Assembly: GCA_030039895.1 (NCBI GenBank) | Contig: JASHUR010000163.1 | Span: 1-24,699, forward strand | Direction: 5' to 3' | DNA: 24,699 nucleotides | DNA from: Acidobacteriaceae bacterium | Lineage (GTDB): Bacteria; Acidobacteriota; Terriglobia; Terriglobales; Acidobacteriaceae | Shown: positions 16,686-23,370 of the stretch, piece after piece | Layout: each line of letters opens with the position of its first letter | Position numbering within the stretch: position 1 is the first letter of the stretch | Program-made: the position numbers and the translations under genes | The notes under the pieces: generated by a model | What the model was told of the DNA's origin: nothing | The model's database searches: none | The model's input: only the letters and a program-made list of their open reading frames with translations

Positions 16686-17501
16686 ATGTCCACCACGCTC
16701 CACCGCGCACACCACATACGCATTGTACAGAGTCGGCAGAATGCGCGGGTAAAGGAATTGCGCGGCGCCTTCGCGCGCGCCTCCAGAACAGCGAGCGGTT
16801 TGCTTGCCATAGAGGGTGAACACCTGTTGCAGGAGGCCGTCGCAAGCGGCCTCAAATTCCACACGGTGTTTATTCAGCAGGGCAACGAGGCCCTGTTCCA
16901 GCATCTTGAAATTCCGGAAGCCGCTGACGTTCTCGTCCTGCCGCCAGAGGTTTTCGCCAGCGCTGTCCACACAGAGTCCCCGCAGGGAATCGCAGCACTC
17001 ATTCATCCGCCCGCTTTTGCTCTCGATCAGGCACTTGCCGGGCCGCGTCCACTCATCCTCATTGCTGCTGGCCTTCAGGACCCCGGCAATCTCGGCACGC
17101 TCATCCGCTCGGCCGAAGCCTTCGGCGCAACCGGATACGTCATCCTGCCCGGCACTGTAAGCCCTGACAATCAGAAGACCCTTCGCGCATCCGCCGGTTC
17201 CATCTTTCGCCTGCCCGGCGTCACCGCCTGCGAAGACCATCTCTTCCACGAGCTCGCCGCGCGCAGCATTCATACCCTCGCAAGCGTCGCCGCCCAGGGC
17301 CAGCCGCTCTCGCAGTGCGATCTTGCCGCGCCTTGCGCGATCATTGTGGGCAATGAAGGTGGCGGAATCCCGCCAGTCATCCTTAGCCGCGCTGATGCTC
17401 GCGTCACCATCCCTACGTCCGGTCAGATTGAATCTCTCAACGCCGCCATCGCCGGAAGTATCCTGCTGTATGAAGCCGCCCGTCGGCGGCAACAGTCATG
17501 A
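16686..17501 (+). CDS. SpoU/TrmH-family RNA 2'-O-ribose methyltransferase
   Basis: A SAM-dependent methyltransferase of the alpha/beta-knot (SPOUT) class acting on rRNA or tRNA. In 271 residues an N-terminal substrate-binding domain (SRQNARVKELRGAFARASRT, LLAIEGEHLLQEAV) precedes the three knot motifs: motif 1 LQDPGNLGTLIRSAEAFG (130–147, with N135 and catalytic R141), motif 2 IVGNEGGGIP (220–229) and motif 3 IPTSGQIESLNAAIAGSILLYEA (242–264). The overall plan is that of RlmB/TsnR-like 23S rRNA enzymes; the exact target nucleotide cannot be told. The ATG at 16686 lacks a clear Shine-Dalgarno; a TAGAAT hexamer ends seven bases upstream. It overlaps rarA by four bases (ATGA). Confidence 0.92.
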   Translation: MSTTLHRAHHIRIVQSRQNARVKELRGAFARASRTASGLLAIEGEHLLQEAVASGLKFHTVFIQQGNEALFQHLEIPEAADVLVLPPEVFASAVHTESPQGIAALIHPPAFALDQALAGPRPLILIAAGLQDPGNLGTLIRSAEAFGATGYVILPGTVSPDNQKTLRASAGSIFRLPGVTACEDHLFHELAARSIHTLASVAAQGQPLSQCDLAAPCAIIVGNEGGGIPPVILSRADARVTIPTSGQIESLNAAIAGSILLYEAARRRQQS

Positions 17502-18847
17502 GCCTCTTCAACCCAGTCCCCGAACCCTCCGCCGCATCGCTTTCCGCGCCGCTCGCCGAGCGCATGCGCCCTCGCAGCCTCGACGAGTTTGTGGGCCAGC
17601 AGCATCTGCTCGGTTCCGGTAAACCGCTGCGCGTGCAGATCGAGCGCGACAATGCCGCGTCCATGATATTCTGGGGCCCTCCCGGCGTCGGCAAAACAAC
17701 CCTTGCCAAAATCATTGCGGAAACCACCCGCGCGACCTTTATCCAGTTCTCCGCCGTACTCTCCGGCATCAAGGAGATCAAGCAGGTCATGGCCGAGGCA
17801 GAGAAGGCCGCGCAGTATGGTTTGCGCACCATCCTCTTCATCGATGAAATCCATCGCTTCAACAAAGCCCAGCAGGACGCGTTCCTGCCCTATGTCGAGC
17901 ACGGCACCATCCGCCTCATCGGAGCGACGACCGAGAATCCCTCCTTTGAGATCATCTCCGCGCTGCTCTCCCGTTGCCGCGTCTATACGCTGCGTGCGCT
18001 CACTGAAGACGAAATCGTCACCCTGCTTGACCGTGCCTTGAACGATAAGGAGCGCGGGCTCGGCAGCATGGGCATCGCCGCAGAAGACGCAGCCCTGCGC
18101 CTCATTGCGTCCTACTCAAGCGGAGACGCACGCAACGCACTCAACGCGCTCGAAATTTCAGCCAAACTCGCCGACGCACACGCTGCAAAAAACATCACGA
18201 CCGAGATCGCCACCGAGGCCCTCCAGCAACGCACTCTGCTCTACGACAAACAGGGCGAGGAGCACTACAACCTCATCTCGGCGTTGCATAAATCCGTCCG
18301 CAATTCCGACGTCGACGCTTCACTCTATTGGCTGGGGCGCATGCTGCAGGCGGGCGAAGACCCCATGTACGTCGCGCGCCGCGTGGTGCGCATGGCTGTC
18401 GAGGACATTGGCCTCGCCGCTCCTGAAGCGCTGAACCTTACGCTTTCCGCCCGCGACGCAATTCATTTCCTCGGTTCGCCCGAGGGCGACCTGGCGCTGG
18501 CGCAGGCCGTGGCCTATCTCGCGCTGGCGCCAAAATCCAACGCACTCTACACCGGATATAACGAAGTCCTCGCTGACATCGAGCACACGCGCGCCGAACC
18601 GGTGCCGCTACACCTGCGCAACGCGCCGACCGGATTGATGAAGGCCCTCGACTATGGCAAGGGCTATCAGTACGCGCACGACGAAGAGGGAAGGGTCGCC
18701 GACATGGAGTGCCTGCCCGAAAGCCTGAAAGACCGCCGCTACTACCACCCAACCGCCGAAGGCCGCGAGAAACTCCTTGCTCAGCGCATGGAGGAAATCC
18801 GCCGGATCAAGGACGTAAAACGCGGGGAAGCGAAACGCGGGAAGTAG
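17498..18847 (+). CDS. rarA: Replication-associated recombination protein A (RarA/MgsA), AAA+ ATPase
   Basis: RarA is a clamp-loader-like AAA+ ATPase that acts at stalled forks and DNA ends with SSB. The 449-residue protein shows LDEFVGQQHLLG (29–39), Walker A GPPGVGKT (60–67), Walker B ILFIDEIHRFNKAQQD (112–127), sensor 1 GATTENPSFE, sensor 2 SGDARNALNALE, and the MgsA C-terminal domain signatures KSVRNSDVDASLYWLGRML, RRVVRMAVEDIGLAAPEAL and PKSNALY. Length equals the family norm. Its ATG overlaps the methyltransferase stop, so the pair is coupled. The last codons contain a short direct repeat (AAACGCGGG at 18818–18826 and 18833–18841) giving a lysine/arginine-rich KRGEAKRGK end. The stop codon lies in a terminator-like hairpin. 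Confidence 0.96.
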   Translation: MSLFNPVPEPSAASLSAPLAERMRPRSLDEFVGQQHLLGSGKPLRVQIERDNAASMIFWGPPGVGKTTLAKIIAETTRATFIQFSAVLSGIKEIKQVMAEAEKAAQYGLRTILFIDEIHRFNKAQQDAFLPYVEHGTIRLIGATTENPSFEIISALLSRCRVYTLRALTEDEIVTLLDRALNDKERGLGSMGIAAEDAALRLIASYSSGDARNALNALEISAKLADAHAAKNITTEIATEALQQRTLLYDKQGEEHYNLISALHKSVRNSDVDASLYWLGRMLQAGEDPMYVARRVVRMAVEDIGLAAPEALNLTLSARDAIHFLGSPEGDLALAQAVAYLALAPKSNALYTGYNEVLADIEHTRAEPVPLHLRNAPTGLMKALDYGKGYQYAHDEEGRVADMECLPESLKDRRYYHPTAEGREKLLAQRMEEIRRIKDVKRGEAKRGK

Positions 18848-18858
18848 CGCTTCCCTTT
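18839..18858 (+). terminator. Hairpin overlapping the rarA stop codon, likely terminator
   Basis: GGGAAG (18839–18844) pairs with CTTCCC (18850–18855) around the five-base loop TAGCG, which contains the rarA TAG stop; TTT follows. The stem is short and the T-run only three long, so efficiency is doubtful. It lies in the 17-base gap between converging rarA and the Gfo/Idh/MocA gene. Confidence 0.45.
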
Positions 18859-18864
18859 GAGATC

Positions 18865-19911
18865 TCAGTTCTTCTGAAATTCCTGCCGCCGTCCTTCTGC
18901 GCCTGACTTCCGCGCCAGCTCGATCAGCCGCGTTGTCCGCCATACCTGCTCCGGAGTCACCTCCAGATGTGCCTTCCCGAGAATCGCATCCCGCACGTTG
19001 GCGTAGATCCCGCGATAGTCCCCGGCCGCCGTCTTGATCTTCCGTACCGGCTGGCCTGGAATATGCAGCTCTCCCCACTCTGACTCCGGCTCTTCGCCAA
19101 ATCCGGGATCGCTGAACTTCGCGCCCGCCCTCAGCGCGTCCTCCTGTGGATCGAGCCCCCACTTCACAAAGCTGCCCTTCGTTCCGTGCACCACAAAGCG
19201 TGGCCCTCTGGCCGCGGCTGTCAGCGTGGAGCGCAGCAGCGCTGTAACGCCGCTGAACCGGAGCATAATGTCGAACGCATCATCCGTTGCGCCGTTCTCG
19301 CGGTCAATGCGCACATCAGCCCACACCGTCTCCGGATTCCCAAACAGCGCCGTCGCCTGGTCGATCAGATGCGGTCCCAGGTCGAACAGAATCCCACCGC
19401 CGGGCACTCCACTCTCCCGCCACACATCCAGCCGTGGGGCCTCGCGGAAACGGTCGAAGTGCGATTCATACGACACTACGCGTCCCAGCTCACCCGAAGC
19501 CAGCACCTGCTTCAGCGTCACAAAGTCGCCGTCCCACCGCCGGTTCTGGTACGCCGTCACCAGCACGCCGCGTTCGCGCGCCTCGTCAATCAATTGTCGC
19601 GCCTCGTCGGACGTCAGCGTAAACGGCTTGTCGATCAGCACATTCCGCCCCGCTCGCAGGCACTGGAGCGCATTGTCAAAGTGCGAGTAGCTCGGCGTTG
19701 CTACCACCACCAGCCGGATCGATGTGTCCCGCAGCATGTCCTCAATCGAGCGGCAGACCTCCACGCCCGGATACGCCGTGGCTGCATCGTCTCCCTGCCG
19801 CTGCACAATAGCGGCCAGTTCCAGTCCCGGCGTTTCCGCAATCACAGCCGAATGAAAGATCTTTCCGGCCAACCCAAATCCAATCACGCCTACACAAAGG
19901 TCTTTCGTCAT
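18865..19911 (-). CDS. Gfo/Idh/MocA-family NAD(P)-dependent oxidoreductase
   Basis: A 348-residue dehydrogenase of the glucose-fructose oxidoreductase/inositol dehydrogenase family, usually oxidising or reducing sugars, inositols or related polyols. The N-terminal Rossmann fold has VGVIGFGLAGK (7–17), VVATPSYSHFDNALQCLRAG and the DKPFTLT motif (94–100, DKP replacing the common EKP, with the catalytic Lys). The C-terminal domain has the catalytic-type segment FDLGPHLIDQATALFG (176–191) with D177 and H181. The overall look is closest to the YdgJ/YvaA-type scyllo-inositol dehydrogenases, but the substrate cannot be fixed. The ATG at 19911 has AAGGA five to six bases upstream. It stands alone downstream of ispG, from which a strong terminator separates it. 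Confidence 0.92.
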   Translation of the reverse strand: MTKDLCVGVIGFGLAGKIFHSAVIAETPGLELAAIVQRQGDDAATAYPGVEVCRSIEDMLRDTSIRLVVVATPSYSHFDNALQCLRAGRNVLIDKPFTLTSDEARQLIDEARERGVLVTAYQNRRWDGDFVTLKQVLASGELGRVVSYESHFDRFREAPRLDVWRESGVPGGGILFDLGPHLIDQATALFGNPETVWADVRIDRENGATDDAFDIMLRFSGVTALLRSTLTAAARGPRFVVHGTKGSFVKWGLDPQEDALRAGAKFSDPGFGEEPESEWGELHIPGQPVRKIKTAAGDYRGIYANVRDAILGKAHLEVTPEQVWRTTRLIELARKSGAEGRRQEFQKN

Positions 19912-19972
19912 GCCTGTCCTTTCCGCTTGCCATAGTGTTGCCTGCCTTTATCGGGCACGATCATCTTGCATG

Positions 19973-20002
19973 AAAAAGGCCTTCCCATACTACGGGAAGG
20001 CC
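19973..20002 (-). terminator. Intrinsic terminator of ispG
   Basis: On the minus strand a perfect nine-base-pair stem, GGCCTTCCC with GGGAAGGCC (19978–19986 and 19994–20002), has a seven-base loop and is followed by TTTTT (19977–19973). It lies 26 bases after the ispG stop codon. Confidence 0.92.
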
Positions 20003-20027
20003 CAGGTCCTGACTGGAGACGCAAGCA

Positions 20028-21275
20028 CTATGCCCCTACCAACTCCTTTGCCTTCTCGGTCGAGCCATAGTGTGTCTTCACATACTCGTCCAGAATCTTC
20101 TTGAAGTCCGCAACAATCGTGTCGCCGCGCAGCGTGGTCATCAGCCGCCCGTCCACGTAGACCGGAGCCTTGGGCTCCTCAAACGTGCCGGGCAACGAAA
20201 TCCCGATATTCGCGTGCTTCGACTCGCCGGGCCCGTTCACCACGCAACCCATCACCGCCAGCTTCATCTCTTCCACGCCCGGATACTGCGCCCGCCACGC
20301 CGGCATCGAGTCGCGCAGATAGTTCTGGATCTGCTGCGCGAGCTCCTGAAAGAAGGTGCTCGTTGTGCGTCCGCATCCGGGGCACGCCGTAACCTGCGGC
20401 GTAAAGCTGCGAATGTTCAGCGACTGCAGAATCTGCTGTCCGGTCAGCACCTCTTCCGTGCGGTCGCCACCCGGCTTTGGCGTCAACGACACGCGAATCG
20501 TGTCGCCAATGCCTTTCAGCAACAGCGTAGACAGCCCTGCCGTCGAGGCCACGATACCCTTCATGCCCATTCCGGCTTCCGTCAGTCCCAGGTGAAGCGG
20601 ATAATCGCACCGCGCCGCCAGCATCTCGTAAACATCAATCAGGTCGCGCACCCCGCTCACCTTGCCGCTGATGATGACCTGGTCGTGCCGCAGCCCGTAG
20701 CGCTCCGCAGCGGCCGCTGAATCGAGCGCCGACCTGCACATCGCCTCCATCATCACGTCGCGAGCGTCGCGCGGCTCAGCCAGCTTGGAGTTCTCGTCCA
20801 TCAGCCGCGTCAGCAACGCCTGATCCAGTGACCCCCAGTTCACGCCAATCCGCACCGGCTTCTGGTTCTCGACTGCGACTTCAATCATGGCGCGGAAGTT
20901 ATCGTCATTCTTGCGGCCCACGGACACATTGCCCGGATTGATGCGGTACTTTGCCAGCGCCCGCGCGCATTCCGGGTACTTCTTCAGCAGAAGGTGCCCG
21001 TTGTAGTGGAAGTCGCCGATGATCGGCACATTTACGCCGCGCTTCGCCAGCCCTTCCACAATGTGCGGGACAGCCTGCGCTGCCTCGTCGTTGTTCACCG
21101 TTACGCGCACCATCTCTGAGCCTGCCGCGGCCAGCGCTGCAACCTGCTCAATGGTGCTCGCCACATCGGCGGTGTCCGTATTCGTCATCGACTGCACAAC
21201 AACGGGTGCGTCTGAACCAACGTGGACGTTCCCAACCTTGACCGTAACGGTCTTCCTGCGATGAATTTCCGGCAT
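20028..21275 (-). CDS. ispG: 4-hydroxy-3-methylbut-2-en-1-yl diphosphate synthase (GcpE)
   Basis: IspG converts methylerythritol cyclodiphosphate to HMBPP, the penultimate step of the MEP isoprenoid pathway, with a [4Fe-4S] cluster. The 415-residue protein opens with VKVGNVHVGSDAPVVVQSMTNTDT and contains VRVTVNNDEAAQAVP, IGDFHYNGHLLL, YRINPGNV, RIGVNWGSL, GLTEAGMG and the cluster site C298, C301 (ACPGCGR), C344 and E351 (VMGCVVNGPGE). Length is that of the compact bacterial form without the plant-type insert. The ATG at 21275 is preceded by GAGG five bases away. It is monocistronic: a strong terminator follows and the upstream neighbour is divergent. Presence of ispG shows that this organism uses the MEP route. 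Confidence 0.97.
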   Translation of the reverse strand: MPEIHRRKTVTVKVGNVHVGSDAPVVVQSMTNTDTADVASTIEQVAALAAAGSEMVRVTVNNDEAAQAVPHIVEGLAKRGVNVPIIGDFHYNGHLLLKKYPECARALAKYRINPGNVSVGRKNDDNFRAMIEVAVENQKPVRIGVNWGSLDQALLTRLMDENSKLAEPRDARDVMMEAMCRSALDSAAAAERYGLRHDQVIISGKVSGVRDLIDVYEMLAARCDYPLHLGLTEAGMGMKGIVASTAGLSTLLLKGIGDTIRVSLTPKPGGDRTEEVLTGQQILQSLNIRSFTPQVTACPGCGRTTSTFFQELAQQIQNYLRDSMPAWRAQYPGVEEMKLAVMGCVVNGPGESKHANIGISLPGTFEEPKAPVYVDGRLMTTLRGDTIVADFKKILDEYVKTHYGSTEKAKELVGA

Positions 21276-21304
21276 AACTTCCTCATTACCAGTTTACTAG
21301 GGAA

Positions 21305-21338
21305 GCTCCCGCCGCGCGACAGCCGCTATGATGGGAGC
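21305..21338. repeat. Inverted repeat flanking a possible -10 box upstream of the O-methyltransferase
   Basis: GCTCCC (21305–21310) and GGGAGC (21333–21338) are complementary six-base arms, 22 bases apart, bracketing TATGAT (21327–21332). It sits in the 90-base divergent gap between ispG and the methyltransferase gene. It could be an operator or leader hairpin, or chance in GC-rich DNA; no good -35 was found at the usual distance. Confidence 0.25.
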
Positions 21339-21365
21339 GGATACCAGAAGGGAAGTGTGGCGCCG

Positions 21366-22058
21366 ATGATCACCGATAAGATACCCACCGACCTGCAACA
21401 GACCTGGACCACCGTCGACGACTACATCAACCGCATGCTCGTCCCGTCGGACGCTGCTCTCGATGCCGCCATTGAAGCCAGCGCCGCTGCCGGACTCCCG
21501 GCCATTGCCGTCACGCCCAGCCAGGGCAAGCTGCTGCACCTGCTCGCCCGCAGCATCGGCGCAAGAAATATTCTTGAGATCGGCACCCTCGGCGGCTATA
21601 GCACCATCTGGATGGCCCGCGCGCTGCCTGCCGGCGGCCGTATCATCACGCTCGAATTCAGCCCGAAGCACGCAACGATTGCCCTCGCCAACATCGCACG
21701 CGCCGGACTCGCCGACAAAGTTCAGCTGCGTCAGGGCCCCGCACTCGACTCGCTCCCGCGCATCGCAGCCGAGAACCCTCCGCCCTTCGACTTCGTCTTC
21801 ATCGACGCCGACAAGGAGAACAACGCCGGCTACTTCCAGTGGGCGTTGCGGCTTACACACCCCGGTTCTCTCATTCTTGTCGATAACGTCATTCGCGACG
21901 GTGCCGTTGCCAATGCCTCCAGCCGCGACCCCATGGTGCAGGGAGTCCGCCGCCTCAATAAGCTTCTTTCCAAACAGCCGCGCGTCTGCGCAACTACCAT
22001 CCAGACCGTCGGCAGCAAGGGCTATGACGGCTTCACGCTGGCGCTGGTGTTGAGCTAA
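21366..22058 (+). CDS. SAM-dependent O-methyltransferase (caffeoyl-CoA/catechol OMT family 3)
   Basis: This 230-residue class I methyltransferase has the family 3 layout: VDDYINRMLVPSDAAL, a substrate-side segment AVTPSQGKLLHLLA, the SAM-binding motif I ILEIGTLGGYSTIWMA (69–84), the acidic residue after strand 2 (TLEFSP), VQLRQGPALDSLP, the metal-binding-type FIDADKENN (145–153) and DNVIRDG (173–179). Relatives methylate catechols or other small phenolics with a divalent metal; the natural substrate here is unknown. The ATG at 21366 is preferred because the family begins there; the frame is open further upstream through the ispG leader. A TATGAT hexamer at 21327–21332 could be its -10. The stop codon overlaps the stop of the converging alcohol dehydrogenase gene. 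Confidence 0.9.
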   Translation: MITDKIPTDLQQTWTTVDDYINRMLVPSDAALDAAIEASAAAGLPAIAVTPSQGKLLHLLARSIGARNILEIGTLGGYSTIWMARALPAGGRIITLEFSPKHATIALANIARAGLADKVQLRQGPALDSLPRIAAENPPPFDFVFIDADKENNAGYFQWALRLTHPGSLILVDNVIRDGAVANASSRDPMVQGVRRLNKLLSKQPRVCATTIQTVGSKGYDGFTLALVLS

Positions 22059-23053
22059 GGAACGATTACCGCTGCCCCATCAAATTGCTCGCGATACAAC
22101 CCCTCAAGCGCACGATTCACATCAGCCAGGGAGAACACCGTCGTCTTCGGCTTAATACCGATCTCCCGCGCCAGCTTCACGAACTCGCGTCCGTCTTCGC
22201 GCGTCATGTTGGCCACGCTGCGCAACTGCCGCTCGCCCCACAGCAGCGAGTCATAATCGAACTCCGGCATGCGGTCCAGATGGATCGCATTGATCGCCAC
22301 CACGCCGCCCTTGCGCAGTGAGGCCAGCGCCGCCAGCACCACATCGCCGCTCGGCGCAAACGTCACTGCGCAGTCCAGCGCAGCCGGAGGCTTGTCCAGA
22401 GCATCGCCCACCCATGCCGCGCCCAGCTCCTGCGCCAGTCTGCGGTGCGACGCGCCCCGCGTCGCCACAAACACCTCGCAATTCCATGCCTTGAGCACCT
22501 CAATCGTCAGGTGCGCCGACGCGCCGAACCCGAACAGCCCTACGCGGTCGCCGCGCTGCACACCCGCTACGCGCAGGCTGCGGTAGCCGATAATCCCCGC
22601 GCACAGCAGCGGGGCCAGTTCTTCCGCCGTTGCATCCTCCGGCAGCGGAATGAGGAAGTCGGCCCGCGCCACGGCATATTCCGCATATCCTCCGTTGACG
22701 CTGTAGCCCGTGAACACCGGATGATCGCACAGGTTCTCCATGCCCTTTTTGCACAGCAGGCAGGTTCCGTCCACCCCACCCAGCCACGAGACGCCCATTC
22801 GTTTTCCTGTCAGCTCCGCGGAGATGCCCGCGCCGACCTTCTCCACGCGGCCCACAATCTGGTGCCCTGGAACCACGCTTTCGCGCAGCGGTTTCAGCTC
22901 GCCCATCGTGATGTGCAGGTCGGTGCGGCACACACCGCACGCTTCAACACGCAACAGCGCTTCGCCCGCGCCCGGCTCCGGTACAGGCCAGTCTTCAAGC
23001 GCCAGCGGAGAGTCCTTTTTAATTGCGGAAGAATGCAGAACAGCAGCTCGCAT
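22055..23053 (-). CDS. Zinc-dependent medium-chain alcohol dehydrogenase
   Basis: This 332-residue enzyme of the zinc alcohol dehydrogenase superfamily oxidises alcohols or reduces aldehydes with NAD(P). Catalytic zinc ligands are C42 (ACGVCRTDLH), H64 (PGHQIVG) and C151 (LLCAGIIGYRSL). The structural zinc loop normally reads CxxCxxCx7C; here it is D95, C98, C101 and C109 (VDGTCLLCKKGMENLC), so the first ligand is Asp. The cofactor fold has VGLFGFGASAHLTIEV (171–186), with GFGASA in place of the common GxGGLG. Start ATG at 23053 is chosen because MRAAVLHSS is the family start; GAAGGCG lies upstream. The gene converges with the O-methyltransferase gene, overlapping it by four bases. Closest known group is the AdhA-like bacterial enzymes; substrate unknown. 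Confidence 0.92.
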   Translation of the reverse strand: MRAAVLHSSAIKKDSPLALEDWPVPEPGAGEALLRVEACGVCRTDLHITMGELKPLRESVVPGHQIVGRVEKVGAGISAELTGKRMGVSWLGGVDGTCLLCKKGMENLCDHPVFTGYSVNGGYAEYAVARADFLIPLPEDATAEELAPLLCAGIIGYRSLRVAGVQRGDRVGLFGFGASAHLTIEVLKAWNCEVFVATRGASHRRLAQELGAAWVGDALDKPPAALDCAVTFAPSGDVVLAALASLRKGGVVAINAIHLDRMPEFDYDSLLWGERQLRSVANMTREDGREFVKLAREIGIKPKTTVFSLADVNRALEGLYREQFDGAAVIVP

Positions 23054-23128
23054 GGTTTCGCCTTCGATCTTTTGCCTTAGACGCCACACAACAGCTTCGC
23101 GGCTGCCCCTTCATCCAGAACAACTTGT

Positions 23129-23157
23129 TTAACTGCTTCTTGTGTCTCGGCTATCAT
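23129..23157 (+). promoter_or_regulatory. Candidate promoter giving a leaderless transcript
   Basis: TTAACT (23129–23134) and TATCAT (23152–23157) are 17 bases apart and match the sigma-70-type -35 and -10 at four and five of six positions. The ATG of the next gene begins six bases after the -10, where transcription would start, and no Shine-Dalgarno is present. A leaderless message is therefore suggested. This rests on sequence match only. Confidence 0.4.
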
Positions 23158-23163
23158 CAATCT

Positions 23164-23370
23164 ATGCGGGTAGAGCTGGAAGTAGACCCATGGAAATTCG
23201 CAGGCCCGTGTCTTCTGCTGGCAGGATGGCTCATTCTCATCGCGGCCATCGTTATTTTTTCTTCGCAGGGCGGCCGCGCCGTATTTGTCATCCTCGGATT
23301 ACTGGTTGAGATGGTGGGCCTTGTCTTCTTTGTGCGCCATCGCGGCAGTTCCACAGGAGCGCGCAGTTGA
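23164..23370 (+). CDS. 68-residue two-helix membrane protein coupled to the Amt-like gene
   Basis: I do not recognise a named family. The protein MRVELEVDPWKF… has a short acidic N-terminus, a first hydrophobic helix (about 13–32, AGPCLLLAGWLILIAAIVIF), a tight loop SSQGGR, a second helix (about 38–56, AVFVILGLLVEMVGLVFFV) and a short basic tail, so both ends probably face the cytoplasm. It is judged real from its G/C-rich third positions, its clean two-helix pattern, and the overlap of its TGA stop with the TTG start of the following transporter gene. The frame is open upstream to 23023, but that part would overlap the promoter and the divergent dehydrogenase start. No Shine-Dalgarno precedes the ATG. 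It may be a small subunit or regulator of the transporter; this is inference. Confidence 0.7.
   Translation: MRVELEVDPWKFAGPCLLLAGWLILIAAIVIFSSQGGRAVFVILGLLVEMVGLVFFVRHRGSSTGARS
23355..23359 (+). promoter_or_regulatory. Shine-Dalgarno fixing the TTG start of the Amt-like gene
   Basis: AGGAG lies seven bases before the TTG at 23367, inside the end of the small upstream gene. TTG and the upstream TGA stop overlap as TTGA, so the small gene and the transporter are translationally coupled. Confidence 0.75.
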
